A DNA stretch of 64,000 nt from Gemmobacter aquaticus (GCF_007859075.1 NZ_VOAK01000011.1:682001-746000), one strand, 5' to 3'; numbered from the stretch's first letter, positions 30,116 to 40,886 are shown. Program-made: numbers and translations. Notes: generated from the sequence alone by a model not told the origin.

Positions 30116-32296
30116 TCACCGCTTGCGTCGCTTGTTGCCGCCGCGCTGGCCTGCCCGCCCCGCAGTCGAGCGGCCCGAGGACTTGACGGCCACTTCAACC
30201 GCCTCGTCGATCGCGCTTTGCCGGGCCAGCGGGTCGTCCGACACGGCCAGTTCCACCGCCTCAAGCCGCTTCACCTCGTCGCGCAGGCGTGCGGCCTCCT
30301 CGAACTCCAGGTTCTCGGCGGCCTTGCGCATCTGGGTGCGCAGCGCATCGAGATGCGCGGCAAGGTTTGCGCCGAACATCGGCTTTTCGACCTGTGCGGT
30401 AACACGCGACATGTCCGTGTCGCCCTGCCACAGACCCGCCAGCACGTCCTCGACGTTCTTCTTGACCGTCTGCGGTGTAATGCCGTGGGCAAGGTTATAG
30501 GCCATCTGCTTTTCGCGCCGCCGGTTGGTCTCGGCCAGCGCGCGCTCCATGCTGCCGGTGATGCGGTCGGCATACATGATGACGCGCCCCTCGGCGTTGC
30601 GCGCGGCGCGGCCGATGGTCTGGATCAGCGAAGTCTCAGAGCGCAGGAAGCCCTCCTTGTCGGCATCCAGAATGGCCACCAAGCCACATTCCGGAATATC
30701 GAGCCCCTCGCGCAGCAGGTTGATGCCAACGAGCACGTCAAAGGCACCAAGCCGCAGGTCGCGCAGAATTTCGATCCGCTCGATCGTGTCGATGTCCGAG
30801 TGCATATAGCGGATGCGGATGCCCTGTTCGTGGAAGTACTCCGTCAGGTCCTCGGCCATGCGCTTTGTCAGCGTGGTGACCAGAATCCGCAGGCCTTGCG
30901 CGGCCACGCGGCGGATCTCGTCCAGCAGATCATCGACCTGCATCTCGACGGGTCTGATTTCAACCACCGGGTCCAGAAGCCCCGTCGGCCGGATCACCTG
31001 CTCGGCGAAGACGCCACCGGCCTGCTCCATCTCCCATGCCGCAGGGGTTGCCGAGACGAAGATCGACTGCGGGCGCATCGCATCCCATTCCTCGAACTTG
31101 AGCGGGCGGTTGTCCATGCAGCTTGGCAAGCGGAACCCATGTTCGGCCAGCGTGAACTTGCGCCGATAGTCGCCCCGGTACATGCCGCCGATCTGGGGCA
31201 CGCTGACGTGGGATTCGTCAGCAAAGACAATCGCATTGTCGGGGATGAACTCGAAAAGGGTAGGGGGCGGCTCGCCCGGCGCGCGCCCGGTCAGATAGCG
31301 CGAATAGTTCTCGATCCCGTTGCAGACGCCCGTGGCCTCCAGCATCTCCAGATCAAAGTTGGTGCGCTGCTCCAGCCGCTGCGCCTCAAGCAGTTTGCCT
31401 TCGGCGATCAACTGCTCTAGCCGCTGCTTCAGCTCCAGCTTGATGCCCTTGATCGCCTGCTGCATCGTCGGACGCGGGGTCACGTAGTGGCTGTTGGCAT
31501 AGATGCGGATCTGCTTGAAGACATCGGTTCTGGCCCCGGTCAAGGGGTCGAACTCGACAATGCTTTCCAGTTCGGGCCCGAAGAAGGAAAAGCGCCAGGC
31601 CCGGTCCTCAAGGTGGGCGGGCCAGACCTCCAGGCTATCGCCCCGCACCCGGAACGCGCCGCGGGCGAAGCCCTGATCGTTGCGGCGGTACTGCTGCGCC
31701 ACCAGTTCCGAGATCACCTGTCGCTGGTCATACATCTGTCCCACGACCAGATCCTGCGTCATTGCCGAATAGGTTTCGACCGAGCCGATGCCGTAGATGC
31801 AGCTGACCGAGGCGACGATGATCACATCGTCCCGCTCCAGCAGTGCCCGGGTCGCCGAGTGGCGCATCCGGTCGATCTGTTCGTTGATCTGGCTTTCCTT
31901 CTCGATATAGGTGTCCGAGCGCGCGACATAGGCCTCGGGCTGGTAGTAGTCATAGTAGGACACAAAGTATTCGACGGCGTTTTCGGGAAAGAAGCCCTTG
32001 AATTCGCCATACAATTGCGCAGCCAGGGTCTTGTTGGGGGCAAGGATGATCGCGGGGCGCTGCGTCTCCTCGATGATCTTGGCCATGGTAAAGGTCTTGC
32101 CGGTGCCGGTGGCGCCCAGAAGCACCTGATCACGCTCGCCCGACTGGATACCCCCGGCCAGCTCGGCAATGGCTGTGGGTTGATCGCCCGCTGGCTGGAA
32201 GGGCGACTGCATGACGAATCGCCGACCACCTTCAAGCTTTGGGCGCGTCAGCACGTTGGGCCGTTCGGTAAGGGCGTTGATGTTGTTGTGGGGCAT
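30116..32296 (-). CDS. uvrB: UvrABC excinuclease subunit B
   Basis: A 726-residue UvrB. It has Walker [11 protein letters not shown], the beta-hairpin [11 protein letters not shown], motif [10 protein letters not shown], the Q/R motifs [10 protein letters not shown], and a C-terminal UVR domain ([24 protein letters not shown]) that contacts UvrC. It verifies damage in nucleotide-excision repair. The ATG at 32296 follows GGAGACC; the long frame upstream is non-homologous. The Lys/Arg-rich C-terminus (GGNKRRKR) is lineage-typical. Confidence 0.97.
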   Translation of the reverse strand: MPHNNINALTERPNVLTRPKLEGGRRFVMQSPFQPAGDQPTAIAELAGGIQSGERDQVLLGATGTGKTFTMAKIIEETQRPAIILAPNKTLAAQLYGEFKGFFPENAVEYFVSYYDYYQPEAYVARSDTYIEKESQINEQIDRMRHSATRALLERDDVIIVASVSCIYGIGSVETYSAMTQDLVVGQMYDQRQVISELVAQQYRRNDQGFARGAFRVRGDSLEVWPAHLEDRAWRFSFFGPELESIVEFDPLTGARTDVFKQIRIYANSHYVTPRPTMQQAIKGIKLELKQRLEQLIAEGKLLEAQRLEQRTNFDLEMLEATGVCNGIENYSRYLTGRAPGEPPPTLFEFIPDNAIVFADESHVSVPQIGGMYRGDYRRKFTLAEHGFRLPSCMDNRPLKFEEWDAMRPQSIFVSATPAAWEMEQAGGVFAEQVIRPTGLLDPVVEIRPVEMQVDDLLDEIRRVAAQGLRILVTTLTKRMAEDLTEYFHEQGIRIRYMHSDIDTIERIEILRDLRLGAFDVLVGINLLREGLDIPECGLVAILDADKEGFLRSETSLIQTIGRAARNAEGRVIMYADRITGSMERALAETNRRREKQMAYNLAHGITPQTVKKNVEDVLAGLWQGDTDMSRVTAQVEKPMFGANLAAHLDALRTQMRKAAENLEFEEAARLRDEVKRLEAVELAVSDDPLARQSAIDEAVEVAVKSSGRSTAGRAGQRGGNKRRKR

Positions 32297-32643
32297 GGCA
32301 GGTCTCCGCAATCGACTCCAAGATGATCTGTTTTTGTTCACGTTCAAGGGCCGATTTTCGGTCTCCATCTGACCGTCGGGCAGGTGCTTGCGGAAGGGTT
32401 GAGGAAATCGAATCAATTTTTCAGAAAATTCGATACGGGCGGCGCAACTTTGAGTTGATTTGGCGCGGGGGCAGTGCCAGTCTATTTGGGCAAGCAACGT
32501 GCTGTCGGCCGGCCACCCACACCCCACCCCACACCCCCGGTCGGCCGACAGACCCCATGCCTGCGACATCGAATTCCGCAGGCGGCCCTTGCCTCGCTTC
32601 GCGAATTCGCCAATAAGAAGGTGCCATTGCCAGGAGTTTCGAC
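32297..32643. other. 347-bp divergent intergenic region, uvrB and complex I gene
   Basis: No gene is supported here. It must contain the uvrB promoter and the promoter of the NDUFS4-type gene. Its notable structure is an inverted repeat enclosing a C-rich tract (see the next entry). A GTTC-N2-GTTC pair near 32336 does not fit the alphaproteobacterial LexA box spacing. Confidence 0.5.
32502..32551. repeat. Inverted repeat enclosing a C-rich/G-rich tract
   Basis: CTGTCGGCCG at 32502-32511 and its exact complement CGGCCGACAG at 32542-32551 flank 30 bp of nearly pure C/A (CCCACACCCCACCCCACACC and so on). The complementary strand has four or more G3-G5 runs, enough for a G-quadruplex. Confidence 0.65.
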
Positions 32644-32955
32644 ATGCGCGCCCGCATCTACCAACCCGCCCGCAACGCCATGCAATCGGGCACCGCAAAG
32701 ACCAAGGGTTGGGTGCTGGAGTTTGCGCAGTCGAGCGCGCGGGAAGTTGATCCGCTGATGGGCTGGACCTCGTCGACCGATACTGCGACCCAGGTCAAGC
32801 TGCGGTTTGAAACCCGTGAGGATGCGGAAGACTACGCCCGCGCAAACGGGCTGGAGTTCGAGGTTCTGGTTCCGCAGAGCCGCAAGCCGAACATCCGCCC
32901 GATGGGCTATGGCGAAAATTTCGCCACCAATCGTCGCGGTGCCTGGACCCATTGA
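32644..32955 (+). CDS. NDUFS4-type NADH dehydrogenase accessory subunit
   Basis: A 103-residue protein matching the ETC complex I 18-kDa (NDUFS4) family: [25 protein letters not shown], then [36 protein letters not shown] and PRxYGxNF-like [17 protein letters not shown]. This subunit is known as a supernumerary part of complex I in alphaproteobacteria and mitochondria. It stands alone, away from any nuo cluster in this window. AGGAG precedes the ATG. Confidence 0.92.
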   Translation: MRARIYQPARNAMQSGTAKTKGWVLEFAQSSAREVDPLMGWTSSTDTATQVKLRFETREDAEDYARANGLEFEVLVPQSRKPNIRPMGYGENFATNRRGAWTH

Positions 32956-32979
32956 TCCGCCCCAAATGATCCGCCACCG

Positions 32980-33354
32980 TCAAAGGTCGACTTCGCCTTC
33001 CTTGGGCGGCGTTGACCCATCGGGAGCGGCAAGGGGCGGCGCGTCGGGCTTTCGGCGGATCAGGATGTCGCCATTGGGCAGGCGCTCGGGCGACTGATAA
33101 TTCCGCAGGTCATCTACCAGCGCCAGAAGCTTGCGAATTTCCGGCTGCACATCCTTGAGTGCCGATTCCATCTCGCGCAGCGAGGGGCCCATTTCGTTCA
33201 TCAGGCCGCGCAGAAACATCTCGGCGCCGCGCTGCATCAGACCCGGGGTCTCTTCCTCGGGCAGATCTGGGGCCGCATCCTGCGCCACTGCCGGCGCGGC
33301 GAGCAGGGCAGAGGCAAGTATACCGGCGAGAAGGGTCTGTTTTCCGATCATCAT
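32980..33354 (-). CDS. Exported hypothetical protein
   Basis: A 124-residue protein with a signal peptide (MMIGKQTLLAGILASALLAAPAVAQ). The mature part is helical (LMQRGAEMFLRGLMNEMGPSLREMESALKDVQPEIRKLLALVDDLRNY) and then Pro-rich (NGDILIRRKPDAPPL). I recognise this type from related genomes as a conserved periplasmic hypothetical but cannot assign a role. Two adjacent ATGs (33354, 33351) are possible starts. Confidence 0.7.
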   Translation of the reverse strand: MMIGKQTLLAGILASALLAAPAVAQDAAPDLPEEETPGLMQRGAEMFLRGLMNEMGPSLREMESALKDVQPEIRKLLALVDDLRNYQSPERLPNGDILIRRKPDAPPLAAPDGSTPPKEGEVDL

Positions 33355-33384
33355 GGCTGGAATATAGGGGCTTCCTCCTGATGC

Positions 33385-34389
33385 TCAAAGCGGAAGATCA
33401 ATCGTCACGGGAAAGTGGTCGGACGCGGTCAGCAAGGCATCGCGCAACTCGGGCACATCCCAGCATTTCGGATCGTTCAGCGGATGCCAGATCCGCCAGC
33501 GGGGCATCTGGGCGGCAAGACCGGGCGAGACCATGATGAAGTCGAGAAGCGCCTCAAAGTACCGGGCGTGTTCGACGTTCCAGAACCGGGCCGTGGTGGG
33601 CTGAAGCCGGCTTTTCCACGCCATTTCGGCATGGGGGTCATAGAGGCGACGCTGCTCGGGCAGGGTGGTGCCCATGACGACCTCCACCCCCGAATGACCG
33701 AACAGCCGTTCGAATTCGTCGAGGCCGGGTCCATCATTGAAATCGCCCAGCACAATCAGATCGTCCTGCGCATCAAGATGCTCGTCCACCCGTTCGCGCA
33801 ACCAGAGGCATTCGGCCAGTTGCTTGCGACGGTTGTCGATCGCGATGCGGGCCGCCTCGGCCTCGTGCCTTGCGCCGTGCGGGGCCTTTGACTTGACGTG
33901 CACGCCGATCAGACGCAGGTGGTTTCCCTTTGCCTTGATCGCTAGCTCAAGCGCAGGCTTCGACGGGCGGATCGGCTCGGGCACGCCGTCATTGTTCAGA
34001 TCATAGCGCCACACCCCGTCAAAGCGGACGGCCCCGCGCGGATCGTGTCGTGCCTCAATTCGGTCGGGGTCGAACATGAATGTAATCTCTTGTTCGGTAT
34101 CCGACCGAAAGCCCGTGACGGCCTGGTTGATGCGGAGGCCGAACCGGCGGGCAAAGTTCTCCAGCGCCCGCACCGAGCTGCGCTTGCCATTGCTGTCTGG
34201 CGCCTCGACGATCAGGATGCCGTCAGGGTCCATCGCGATCATCACGATGGCAATGGCGGCCAATTGATCGGACCGGTTGATGCCGTGGCGTTGGGAGGGA
34301 GACGGGTCATCCAGCACCCGGCCCTGATCGTCGAACAGGGCGTTGAACCATTCGACGTTCCATGTGGCAAGGCGCAGATTGCCGGTCAT
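33385..34389 (-). CDS. Endonuclease/exonuclease/phosphatase-family protein
   Basis: A 334-residue EEP-superfamily hydrolase without a signal peptide. Motifs are LATWNVEWF (N-terminal Asn), IVEAPDSNG (in place of the usual metal-ligand Glu region), VLGDFNDGPGLDEF, and LLTASDHFPVTIDL (catalytic Asp-His). It would cut phosphodiester or phosphomonoester bonds; substrate unknown. The ATG at 34389 overlaps the stop of the TerB/DnaJ gene (ATGA), suggesting co-translation. Confidence 0.85.
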   Translation of the reverse strand: MTGNLRLATWNVEWFNALFDDQGRVLDDPSPSQRHGINRSDQLAAIAIVMIAMDPDGILIVEAPDSNGKRSSVRALENFARRFGLRINQAVTGFRSDTEQEITFMFDPDRIEARHDPRGAVRFDGVWRYDLNNDGVPEPIRPSKPALELAIKAKGNHLRLIGVHVKSKAPHGARHEAEAARIAIDNRRKQLAECLWLRERVDEHLDAQDDLIVLGDFNDGPGLDEFERLFGHSGVEVVMGTTLPEQRRLYDPHAEMAWKSRLQPTTARFWNVEHARYFEALLDFIMVSPGLAAQMPRWRIWHPLNDPKCWDVPELRDALLTASDHFPVTIDLPL

Positions 34390-35081
34390 GCCGCCTCGCG
34401 TGCCTCGATCTCTTCCCATGCGGCGTTGACGGCGATCAGGCGGCGCTGTGCCAGCTCCACGGCCTCATCGGGCACGCCCCGCGCGATCAGCCGGTCAGGG
34501 TGGTTTTCGCGGACAGCGGCCTTCCAGGCTGATCGGGCCTCTTCAATCGTGGCGGTATGGGGCAGGCCCAGAATGTCATAGGGGTCGCGCGGCGCATCCG
34601 GTACGTAGCGCGCCCGAACCGCGCGGAAGCACCGGTCCGAGATCCCGAAGATGCGCGCAACCTCTGCCAGAAAGGCGTCCTCGCGCGGATGATAGGCCCC
34701 GTCCGAGACCGAAACGTGAAAGAGCCCCTCCAGCACATCGGTCAGCACATTGCTGTCATCATTGAACATGGCGCGGATCTTCTGGGCATAGACGTCATAG
34801 CCCGCCACGTCCTGCCGGGCGAGGTTGAAGACGCGTGCGGCATTCGCCTCTTCCTCGGGTGGCACATGGAACACCTCGCGGAAGGCCGAGACCTCGTTTC
34901 GGGTCACTTCGCCATCAGCCTTGGCCATCTTGGCGCCAAGTGCGATCACGGCGATGGTAAAGGCGACCGTCCGCTCAGGGCAGGCCTCTGGCGGGTTGCG
35001 CAGGCGTTCGAACACCGAAGACAGGCTTTCCCCCTGGATCAGTGCTGAAATCGCTTCGAAAATTCGAGACCATATCGTCAT
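34386..35081 (-). CDS. TerB-plus-DnaJ-domain (DjlA-like) protein
   Basis: A 231-residue protein. A TerB-like domain (FTIAVIALGAKMAKADGEVTRNEVSAFREVFHV, then GLFHVSVSDGAYHPREDAFLAEVARIFGI) is followed by a C-terminal J domain (DPYDILGL, HPDRLI with the HPD motif). Unlike DjlA it lacks a clear membrane helix. J domains stimulate Hsp70/DnaK. First gene of the pair with the EEP hydrolase. Confidence 0.85.
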   Translation of the reverse strand: MTIWSRIFEAISALIQGESLSSVFERLRNPPEACPERTVAFTIAVIALGAKMAKADGEVTRNEVSAFREVFHVPPEEEANAARVFNLARQDVAGYDVYAQKIRAMFNDDSNVLTDVLEGLFHVSVSDGAYHPREDAFLAEVARIFGISDRCFRAVRARYVPDAPRDPYDILGLPHTATIEEARSAWKAAVRENHPDRLIARGVPDEAVELAQRRLIAVNAAWEEIEAREAA

Positions 35082-35238
35082 GCGGCGACGATAGCGGGGA
35101 AATTTCCGACTGTCAGGTCAAGTTTTTATCAGCGCGCTGGCCCCGGAATGTGCTGTTGGCTGCTTCCCGAATGGTGGCGCCCCTTGAAACGGGCGGGGCT
35201 TTGGGCAATGTGAGGTCTGGGCAACCAAGGGGCACGGC

Positions 35239-36330
35239 ATGGCTCTCCCGGTGCGGGATCAAATGAAATACTGGGGTGTCGCCGGTGTGGTGCTGCTTCT
35301 GGCGCTGTGGCAGCTTGGGAACGTGATCCTTCCCTTCATCGTCGGCGGCGCCATCGCCTACTTCATGGACCCGGTCGCCGACCGGCTGGAAAAGGCAGGC
35401 CTTTCGCGTGCTGCTGCGACCGGGACGATATCGATCATCGCGCTTCTGGTCGCGATCCTGATCATGCTGTCCATCGTGCCCACGCTGGTCAAACAGCTGA
35501 CAAGCCTTGTCAACGACGCGCCAGAGATCTTCCGCAGGCTTCAGGCCTTCCTTCTGCAACGCTTCCCCGAGTTGCAGGACGAAACCTCGACCATGCGCCA
35601 GACGCTTGAAAACATTGGCATGGTGATCCAGTCGAGGGGGGGCGAGCTGGTCAATACCGTCATCGGTTCGGCCATCAGTGTGATCTCGGCCGTGGTCTTT
35701 ATCGTGGTTGTCCCGGTCGTGGCCTTTTACCTGCTGCTGGATTGGGACCACATGGTCAAGCGCGTGGATGATGCCTTGCCGCGCGACCACGCCCCGGTGA
35801 TCCGGCGCCTCGCGTCCGAGATCGACGGGGTGCTGGCCGCCTTTGTGCGCGGCCAGATCTCGGTCTGTATCGTTCTGGGCGTGTTCTATTCGGTCGCACT
35901 GATGCTGGCGGGGCTCGACTATGCGCTGGTCGTAGGGGCCATTGCGGGGGGCGTCACCTTCATACCCTACGTGGGCGCCCTTGTCGGGGGCGCGCTGGCC
36001 ATCGGTCTTGCACTCTTTCAGTTCTGGGGCGACCCGGTCTCGATCGCCATCGTTGCGGGCATCTTTGCCATCGGTCAGTTCCTTGAAGGCAACGTCATCA
36101 CGCCGCGGCTGGTGGGCAATTCGGTCGGTCTGCATCCGGTCTGGCTGCTGTTTGCCCTGTCGGCTTTTGGCACGCTCTTTGGTTTTGTCGGCATGTTGGT
36201 TGCTGTGCCAGTCGCGGCAGCCATTGGTGTTCTGGCCCGGTTCGGGATAGAGCGGTACAAGTCGAGCCGTCTTTACACGGGCCTTGCCACGCAAGCCGCA
36301 AGCGACGATCCGGAGGCGCCTGACGCGTGA
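35239..36330 (+). CDS. AI-2E family transporter (PerM-like)
   Basis: A 363-residue membrane protein of the AI-2E exporter family with about eight helices. Features include YWGVAGVVLLLALWQLGNVILPFIVGGAIAYFMDPVADRLEKAGLSR, the periplasmic helical region (residues 90-150), and GAIAGGVTFIPYVGALVGG, QFLEGNVITPRLVGNSVGLHPVWLLFAL. Members have been tied to Na+/H+ antiport and peptide export; the substrate here is unknown. Its stop overlaps the GTG start of the Hda-like gene (GTGA). Confidence 0.88.
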   Translation: MALPVRDQMKYWGVAGVVLLLALWQLGNVILPFIVGGAIAYFMDPVADRLEKAGLSRAAATGTISIIALLVAILIMLSIVPTLVKQLTSLVNDAPEIFRRLQAFLLQRFPELQDETSTMRQTLENIGMVIQSRGGELVNTVIGSAISVISAVVFIVVVPVVAFYLLLDWDHMVKRVDDALPRDHAPVIRRLASEIDGVLAAFVRGQISVCIVLGVFYSVALMLAGLDYALVVGAIAGGVTFIPYVGALVGGALAIGLALFQFWGDPVSIAIVAGIFAIGQFLEGNVITPRLVGNSVGLHPVWLLFALSAFGTLFGFVGMLVAVPVAAAIGVLARFGIERYKSSRLYTGLATQAASDDPEAPDA

Positions 36331-36998
36331 CGGCGCAGCTTGCCTTTGACCTGCCCGCGCGCGCTTCGCTGCGGCGCGAGGATTATTTCGTCTCTCCGGC
36401 CAATGCCTTGGCACTGGCCACGCTGGATGCGGGGGGCTGGCCCCTGGGCAAGATGATGCTTGTCGGGCCCGAGGGCGCAGGCAAAACCCATCTTGCACAT
36501 ATATGGGCCTCGGGTTCGGGTGCCGAGCTAATGGTGGCGGGTTCGCTTGCGCAGGCCGATATCGACGCGCGCAGCCGTGGGCCGCTGGTGGTCGAGGATG
36601 CCGACCGTGTCGCCGGGGACCTGCGGCTGGAAACGGCGCTCTTCCATCTGCACAACCGGCTGGCCGAGCGCCGCCTGCCGCTGCTTCTGACCGCCAGCGC
36701 GCCGCCGCGGGACTGGGGGCTGGTGCTGCCCGACCTTGCCAGCCGGATGCAGGCGACCGCCATCACGAGGATCGAGGCGCCCGATGACGGGCTTTTGTCC
36801 GCGGTGCTGGTCAAGCTCTTTGCCGACCGCCAGATCACGGTACCGCCGGCGCTGATCCCCTGGCTGGTCGCGCGGATGGACCGCAGCCTTGCTGCCGCGC
36901 GCAGTCTGGTCAGCCGTCTTGATGCACTTGCGCTTGCGCGGGGCGTTCCAGTTTCGCGTCAACTGGCGGCCGAGGTGCTGGACAGCGATTGGCCGTAG
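36327..36998 (+). CDS. hda: Hda-like DnaA regulatory AAA protein
   Basis: A 223-residue DnaA-like AAA protein lacking DnaA's DNA-binding domain. The N-terminus QLAFDLP fits the beta-clamp-binding motif of Hda. Walker A is GPEGAGKTH, Walker B LVVEDADRV, and the sensor/arginine region is LPLLLTASAPPRDWGLVLPDLASRMQA. Hda with the sliding clamp turns off DnaA-ATP after initiation. GTG start, coupled to the AI-2E gene. The order AI-2E, hda, ppk, ppx is usual for this group (from memory). Confidence 0.85.
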   Translation: MTAQLAFDLPARASLRREDYFVSPANALALATLDAGGWPLGKMMLVGPEGAGKTHLAHIWASGSGAELMVAGSLAQADIDARSRGPLVVEDADRVAGDLRLETALFHLHNRLAERRLPLLLTASAPPRDWGLVLPDLASRMQATAITRIEAPDDGLLSAVLVKLFADRQITVPPALIPWLVARMDRSLAAARSLVSRLDALALARGVPVSRQLAAEVLDSDWP

Positions 36999-37046
36999 GT
37001 TGATAGTGTCTTGCAGGCGTTACAAGATCCGGCAAGAACCAGGACC

Positions 37047-39236
37047 ATGACACAGGCAGATTTCCTCAGATCCCCATTTCCCCAAGCTGTTGAATTACCC
37101 GAACGGGAGTTCACAGGGCCGCGGCGCTTCTTCAACCGTGAGCTTAGCTGGCTGGCCTTCAACTGGCGCGTATTGGAGGAGGCGGCCAATCCCGCAGTGC
37201 CGCTGCTGGAAAGGCTGCGATTTCTGTCGATTTCGGCGACGAACCTTGATGAATTCTACACCGTCCGCGTGGCGGGTCTGCGTGCAATGGTGCGCAACGG
37301 CAGCCCGACTCTTTCGGTTGATGGTTGCACCCCGGCCGAGCAGCTTGGGCTGATCAATGCCGATGCGCGGCGTCTGATGAAGATGCAGCAGATCACCTAC
37401 AAGAAGCTCAAACGCGAGATGGAGGCGCAGGGGATCGAGATCCTGACCCGGTCCAAGCTGACGGCGCGCGATCTGAAGCTTCTGGAGGCGCATTTCCTGA
37501 ACAAGGTGTTCCCGGTGCTCTCGCCCCTTGCGATTGACCCGGCACACCCGTTCCCCTTCATCCCCAACACCGGCTTCTGTCTGGCGCTGGAGCTTGAGCG
37601 TGAGACCGACAACCGCCGTCTGCAGGCGCTGCTGCCCATCCCGCAGCAGGTTGCGCGCTTTGTATCCCTGCCGGGCAGGCCGGGTGAATACCGCTTCCTG
37701 CCCTTGGAGGAGTTGCTGCTGCTGCATCTCGACATGCTGTTCCCCGGCTATGTCGATCGCGGTCACTGCGCCTTCCGCGTGCTGCGTGACAGCGATCTGG
37801 AAGTCGAGGATGAGGCCGAAGACCTTGTGCGTTCGTTTGAAACCGCCCTCAAACGCCGGCGCCGGGGCGAGGTGATCCGCATGAAGATCAGCGCGGGCGC
37901 CCCGCCCGAACTGCACAGCCTCATCATGGAAGAGCTGCATGTCAGCCCCGATGAGGTGGTCGAGGTGCGCGGCCTTTTGGGTGTGGCTGACCTCAAGGAA
38001 CTGGTTCTCTCGTCGCGCCCCGATCTTCTCTGGCCGCCCTTCACCCCCCGCGTGCCGGAACGCGTACAGGACAATGAAGGCGACATGTTCGCCGCGATCA
38101 AGCAGAAGGACATCCTTCTGCATCACCCGTATGAAACCTTCGATCTGGTGATCCGCTTTCTGGAACAGGCGGCGCGCGACCCCAATGTGCTGGCGATCAA
38201 GCAGACGCTGTATCGCACGTCCTGGGACAGCCCGATTGTCTCGGCGCTGTGCGAGGCGGCCGAGGCGGGCAAGTCGGTCACCGCGCTGGTCGAGCTGAAG
38301 GCCCGTTTCGACGAGGCCGCGAACATCCGGCAAAGCCGCCGTCTGGAACGGGCCGGGGCGCATGTCGTCTATGGGTTCATGCATCTCAAGACCCATGCCA
38401 AGATCTCCACCGTCGTGCGGCGTGAAGGCGAGAACCTGGTGACCTACACCCACTATGGCACCGGCAACTATCACCCGATTACCGCGCGCATCTACACCGA
38501 CCTCAGCTTCTTCACCTGCGATGCGGCCCTTGGGCGTGACGCGACCAAGGTTTTCAACTTCCTGTCCGGCTATGCGCAGCCGCAGGGGCTTGAAAACATC
38601 GCCATCGCGCCAATCACGCTGAAGCCCCGGCTGCTCGAGATGATCCGCGCCGAGGCTGAACATGCCCGCGCCGGGCGCCCGGCAGAGATCTGGATCAAGC
38701 TCAACAGCCTGATCGAACCGGATGTGATCGATGAGCTCTATGCCGCCAGTCAGGCGGGCGTCCGCATCAGTCTGGTCGTGCGCGGAATCTGCGGCATTCG
38801 TCCCGGCATCAAGGGCCTGTCCGAGAATATACGGGTGAAATCTGTGGTCGGGCGTTTCCTTGAACACAGCCGCATCGTCTGTTTTGGCAATGGCGGGCGG
38901 CTTCCCTCGGCGCAGGCGCGTGTCTTTCTGTCATCGGCGGACTGGATGGGGCGCAACCTGAATCGTCGGGTCGAGACGCTGGTCGAAGCCCTGAACCCCA
39001 CGGTCAAGGATCAGATCATGGGACAGATCATGGCCGCCAACCTCGCGGACGAGACGCAAAGCTGGGTTCTGCGGCCCGATGGCAGCTATGACCGGCAGCT
39101 CTCGGGCGCGCAGGATGGGCCGCTGTTCAGCTGCCACCGCTTCTTCATGGACAATCCCTCGCTGTCGGGCCGGGGAACGGCAGGTGCCAAGGATGTGCCG
39201 CGCCTTGCGCGGCTGCGCGACGAAACGCCCGCCTGA
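37047..39236 (+). CDS. ppk: Polyphosphate kinase 1
   Basis: A 729-residue PPK1. It starts [21 protein letters not shown] and [20 protein letters not shown], with the catalytic histidine in [26 protein letters not shown], and the C-terminal [17 protein letters not shown]. It makes inorganic polyphosphate from ATP. The ATG at 37047 is chosen; the TTG upstream at 37011 is not supported. ppx follows on the same strand, the usual make-and-break pair. Confidence 0.96.
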   Translation: MTQADFLRSPFPQAVELPEREFTGPRRFFNRELSWLAFNWRVLEEAANPAVPLLERLRFLSISATNLDEFYTVRVAGLRAMVRNGSPTLSVDGCTPAEQLGLINADARRLMKMQQITYKKLKREMEAQGIEILTRSKLTARDLKLLEAHFLNKVFPVLSPLAIDPAHPFPFIPNTGFCLALELERETDNRRLQALLPIPQQVARFVSLPGRPGEYRFLPLEELLLLHLDMLFPGYVDRGHCAFRVLRDSDLEVEDEAEDLVRSFETALKRRRRGEVIRMKISAGAPPELHSLIMEELHVSPDEVVEVRGLLGVADLKELVLSSRPDLLWPPFTPRVPERVQDNEGDMFAAIKQKDILLHHPYETFDLVIRFLEQAARDPNVLAIKQTLYRTSWDSPIVSALCEAAEAGKSVTALVELKARFDEAANIRQSRRLERAGAHVVYGFMHLKTHAKISTVVRREGENLVTYTHYGTGNYHPITARIYTDLSFFTCDAALGRDATKVFNFLSGYAQPQGLENIAIAPITLKPRLLEMIRAEAEHARAGRPAEIWIKLNSLIEPDVIDELYAASQAGVRISLVVRGICGIRPGIKGLSENIRVKSVVGRFLEHSRIVCFGNGGRLPSAQARVFLSSADWMGRNLNRRVETLVEALNPTVKDQIMGQIMAANLADETQSWVLRPDGSYDRQLSGAQDGPLFSCHRFFMDNPSLSGRGTAGAKDVPRLARLRDETPA

Positions 39237-39327
39237 CAGGACCCGTTTGTTTGGGGGGCGGACTAAGACTTGACCGGGCAGGGGGCGCGCTACACTCTCT
39301 GCCCAACTTCATGACGGAATACCTCAC

Positions 39328-40884
39328 ATGGCCGACCGCACCGAGACTTCTGAGATGACGGATGACGGGGGCCTGTTCGGGCGCCCGCTGTTTGAGGACC
39401 CCTCGGCGCGGGCTCTGAGCCGCGTGGGTGTGGTGGACGTCGGATCGAACTCGGTCCGGATGGTCGTATTTGATGGCGCCGCGCGCAGTCCGGCCTACTT
39501 TTACAACGAAAAGGTCATGGCGGGCTTGGGCAAAGGACTTGCCGAAACCGGCATGTTGAACCCCGAAGGCGCACGTCGTGCGCTTGCCGCGCTCAAGCGC
39601 TTCTCGCTTCTGGCGCGGGGCATGGGCATCCATCCGTTGACCGTGGTGGCCACCGCCGCGATGCGTGAGGCCAAGGATGGCCCGGAGTTTCAGGCCGAGA
39701 TCCTGCGTGAGACTGGCCTGCATGTGCATGTGATCGACGGGGATGAAGAGGCACGGCTCTCTGCGCAGGGCGTGCTTCTGGGCTGGCCTGACGCCAAGGG
39801 CATCGTCTGCGACATCGGTGGCAACTCGATGGAACTGGCGCGGATCGGCAATGGCCGCGTGGGGCGTCGCGGCACCTCGCCCTTGGGTCCGTTCCGTCTG
39901 CAGCAGATCGAAGGCGGGCCAAAGAAGCGGCGCGAACATATCCGCAAGGTCCTGCGGTCGTTGCAGGGTGAGCTCGATTCCAAGGGTGAACGGATATACC
40001 TTGTCGGGGGCAGTTGGCGGGTGATCGCGCGCCTTGACATGGAGCGGCGAAACTACCCGCTGACGGTGCTGCACGAATACCGCATGACGCCTGCCAATGT
40101 GATTGACACGATCGACTGGATCAACGCCTCTGACCTGACGATGTTGCGTGCGCGCACGGGAACCGGGGCCGAGCGGATGGAGCTGGTGCCCCTTGCCTGC
40201 GAGGTGCTGCGCGAGCTGGTCGATATTTTCAAGCCATCCGAGATCGACATCTCATCCTACGGTATCCGCGAGGGGATGCTGTACGAGCAGATGCCTGACC
40301 GTCTGCGCGCCCGCGATCCGCTGATCGAAGCCTGTCGCGCCGCCGAGGCCGCGCAATCGCGTATCCCCGGTTTTGGCAAGAACCTCTACAACTTCATCCA
40401 GCCGATCTTCCGCCATGCGCCGCCCGATCGGCTGCGTCTGGTCAAGGCTGCCTGCCTTCTTCACGACACCACATGGCGAACCCACCCCGACTATCGCGCC
40501 GAGGCCTGTTTCGACAATGCGACGCGCGCGAACCTTGGGGGGCTCGATCATCCGGGGCGGGTGTTCCTTGGGCTTGCGCTCTTGCATCGCTACAAGAACA
40601 GCCGCGCCGGCAGCCGTATGGAGCCGCTGTTCCGCCTGCTGAGCGAAGAGCAGATGGCCGAGGCCGAGGTTCTGGGCAAGGCAATGCGCTTTGGGGCGAT
40701 GTTCTCGATCAATCAGGCCGAAGAGGCCGGTACGCTGGAATGGCATCCCCGCAAGAAGGTGCTTGAGTTGCGCCTGACCGAATATGGCGCAGGCCTGATG
40801 GGCGAGGTGGCACAGGCACGTTTCGGGGCCTTGGTTCAGGCGCTGAAGGCAACATCGAAGATATCGCTGGCTGAAACTGCGTAA
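39328..40884 (+). CDS. ppx: Exopolyphosphatase, Ppx/GppA family
   Basis: A 518-residue ASKHA-fold phosphatase. VGVVDVGSNSVRMVVFDG (phosphate 1 loop), VVATAAMREAKDG, VIDGDEEARLSAQGV, IVCDIGGNSMELARI (phosphate 2 loop) and SYGIREGMLYEQMP are all present. A C-terminal HD-like region (LLHDTTWRTHPDYRAE, LALLHRYKN) follows. It degrades polyphosphate or pppGpp. The TAA abuts the operator-like palindrome of the next gene pair. Confidence 0.93.
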   Translation: MADRTETSEMTDDGGLFGRPLFEDPSARALSRVGVVDVGSNSVRMVVFDGAARSPAYFYNEKVMAGLGKGLAETGMLNPEGARRALAALKRFSLLARGMGIHPLTVVATAAMREAKDGPEFQAEILRETGLHVHVIDGDEEARLSAQGVLLGWPDAKGIVCDIGGNSMELARIGNGRVGRRGTSPLGPFRLQQIEGGPKKRREHIRKVLRSLQGELDSKGERIYLVGGSWRVIARLDMERRNYPLTVLHEYRMTPANVIDTIDWINASDLTMLRARTGTGAERMELVPLACEVLRELVDIFKPSEIDISSYGIREGMLYEQMPDRLRARDPLIEACRAAEAAQSRIPGFGKNLYNFIQPIFRHAPPDRLRLVKAACLLHDTTWRTHPDYRAEACFDNATRANLGGLDHPGRVFLGLALLHRYKNSRAGSRMEPLFRLLSEEQMAEAEVLGKAMRFGAMFSINQAEEAGTLEWHPRKKVLELRLTEYGAGLMGEVAQARFGALVQALKATSKISLAETA

Positions 40885-40886
40885 AG

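Noticed and set aside
32333-32346. GTTC-N2-GTTC as a LexA/SOS box before uvrB
   Set aside because: The alphaproteobacterial LexA site is GTTC-N7-GTTC; the spacing here does not fit.
35113-36498. A 461-codon open frame opposite the AI-2E transporter gene
   Set aside because: Antisense, with a repetitive charged composition (DQ/HDR runs) that is typical of a shadow of a membrane protein gene.
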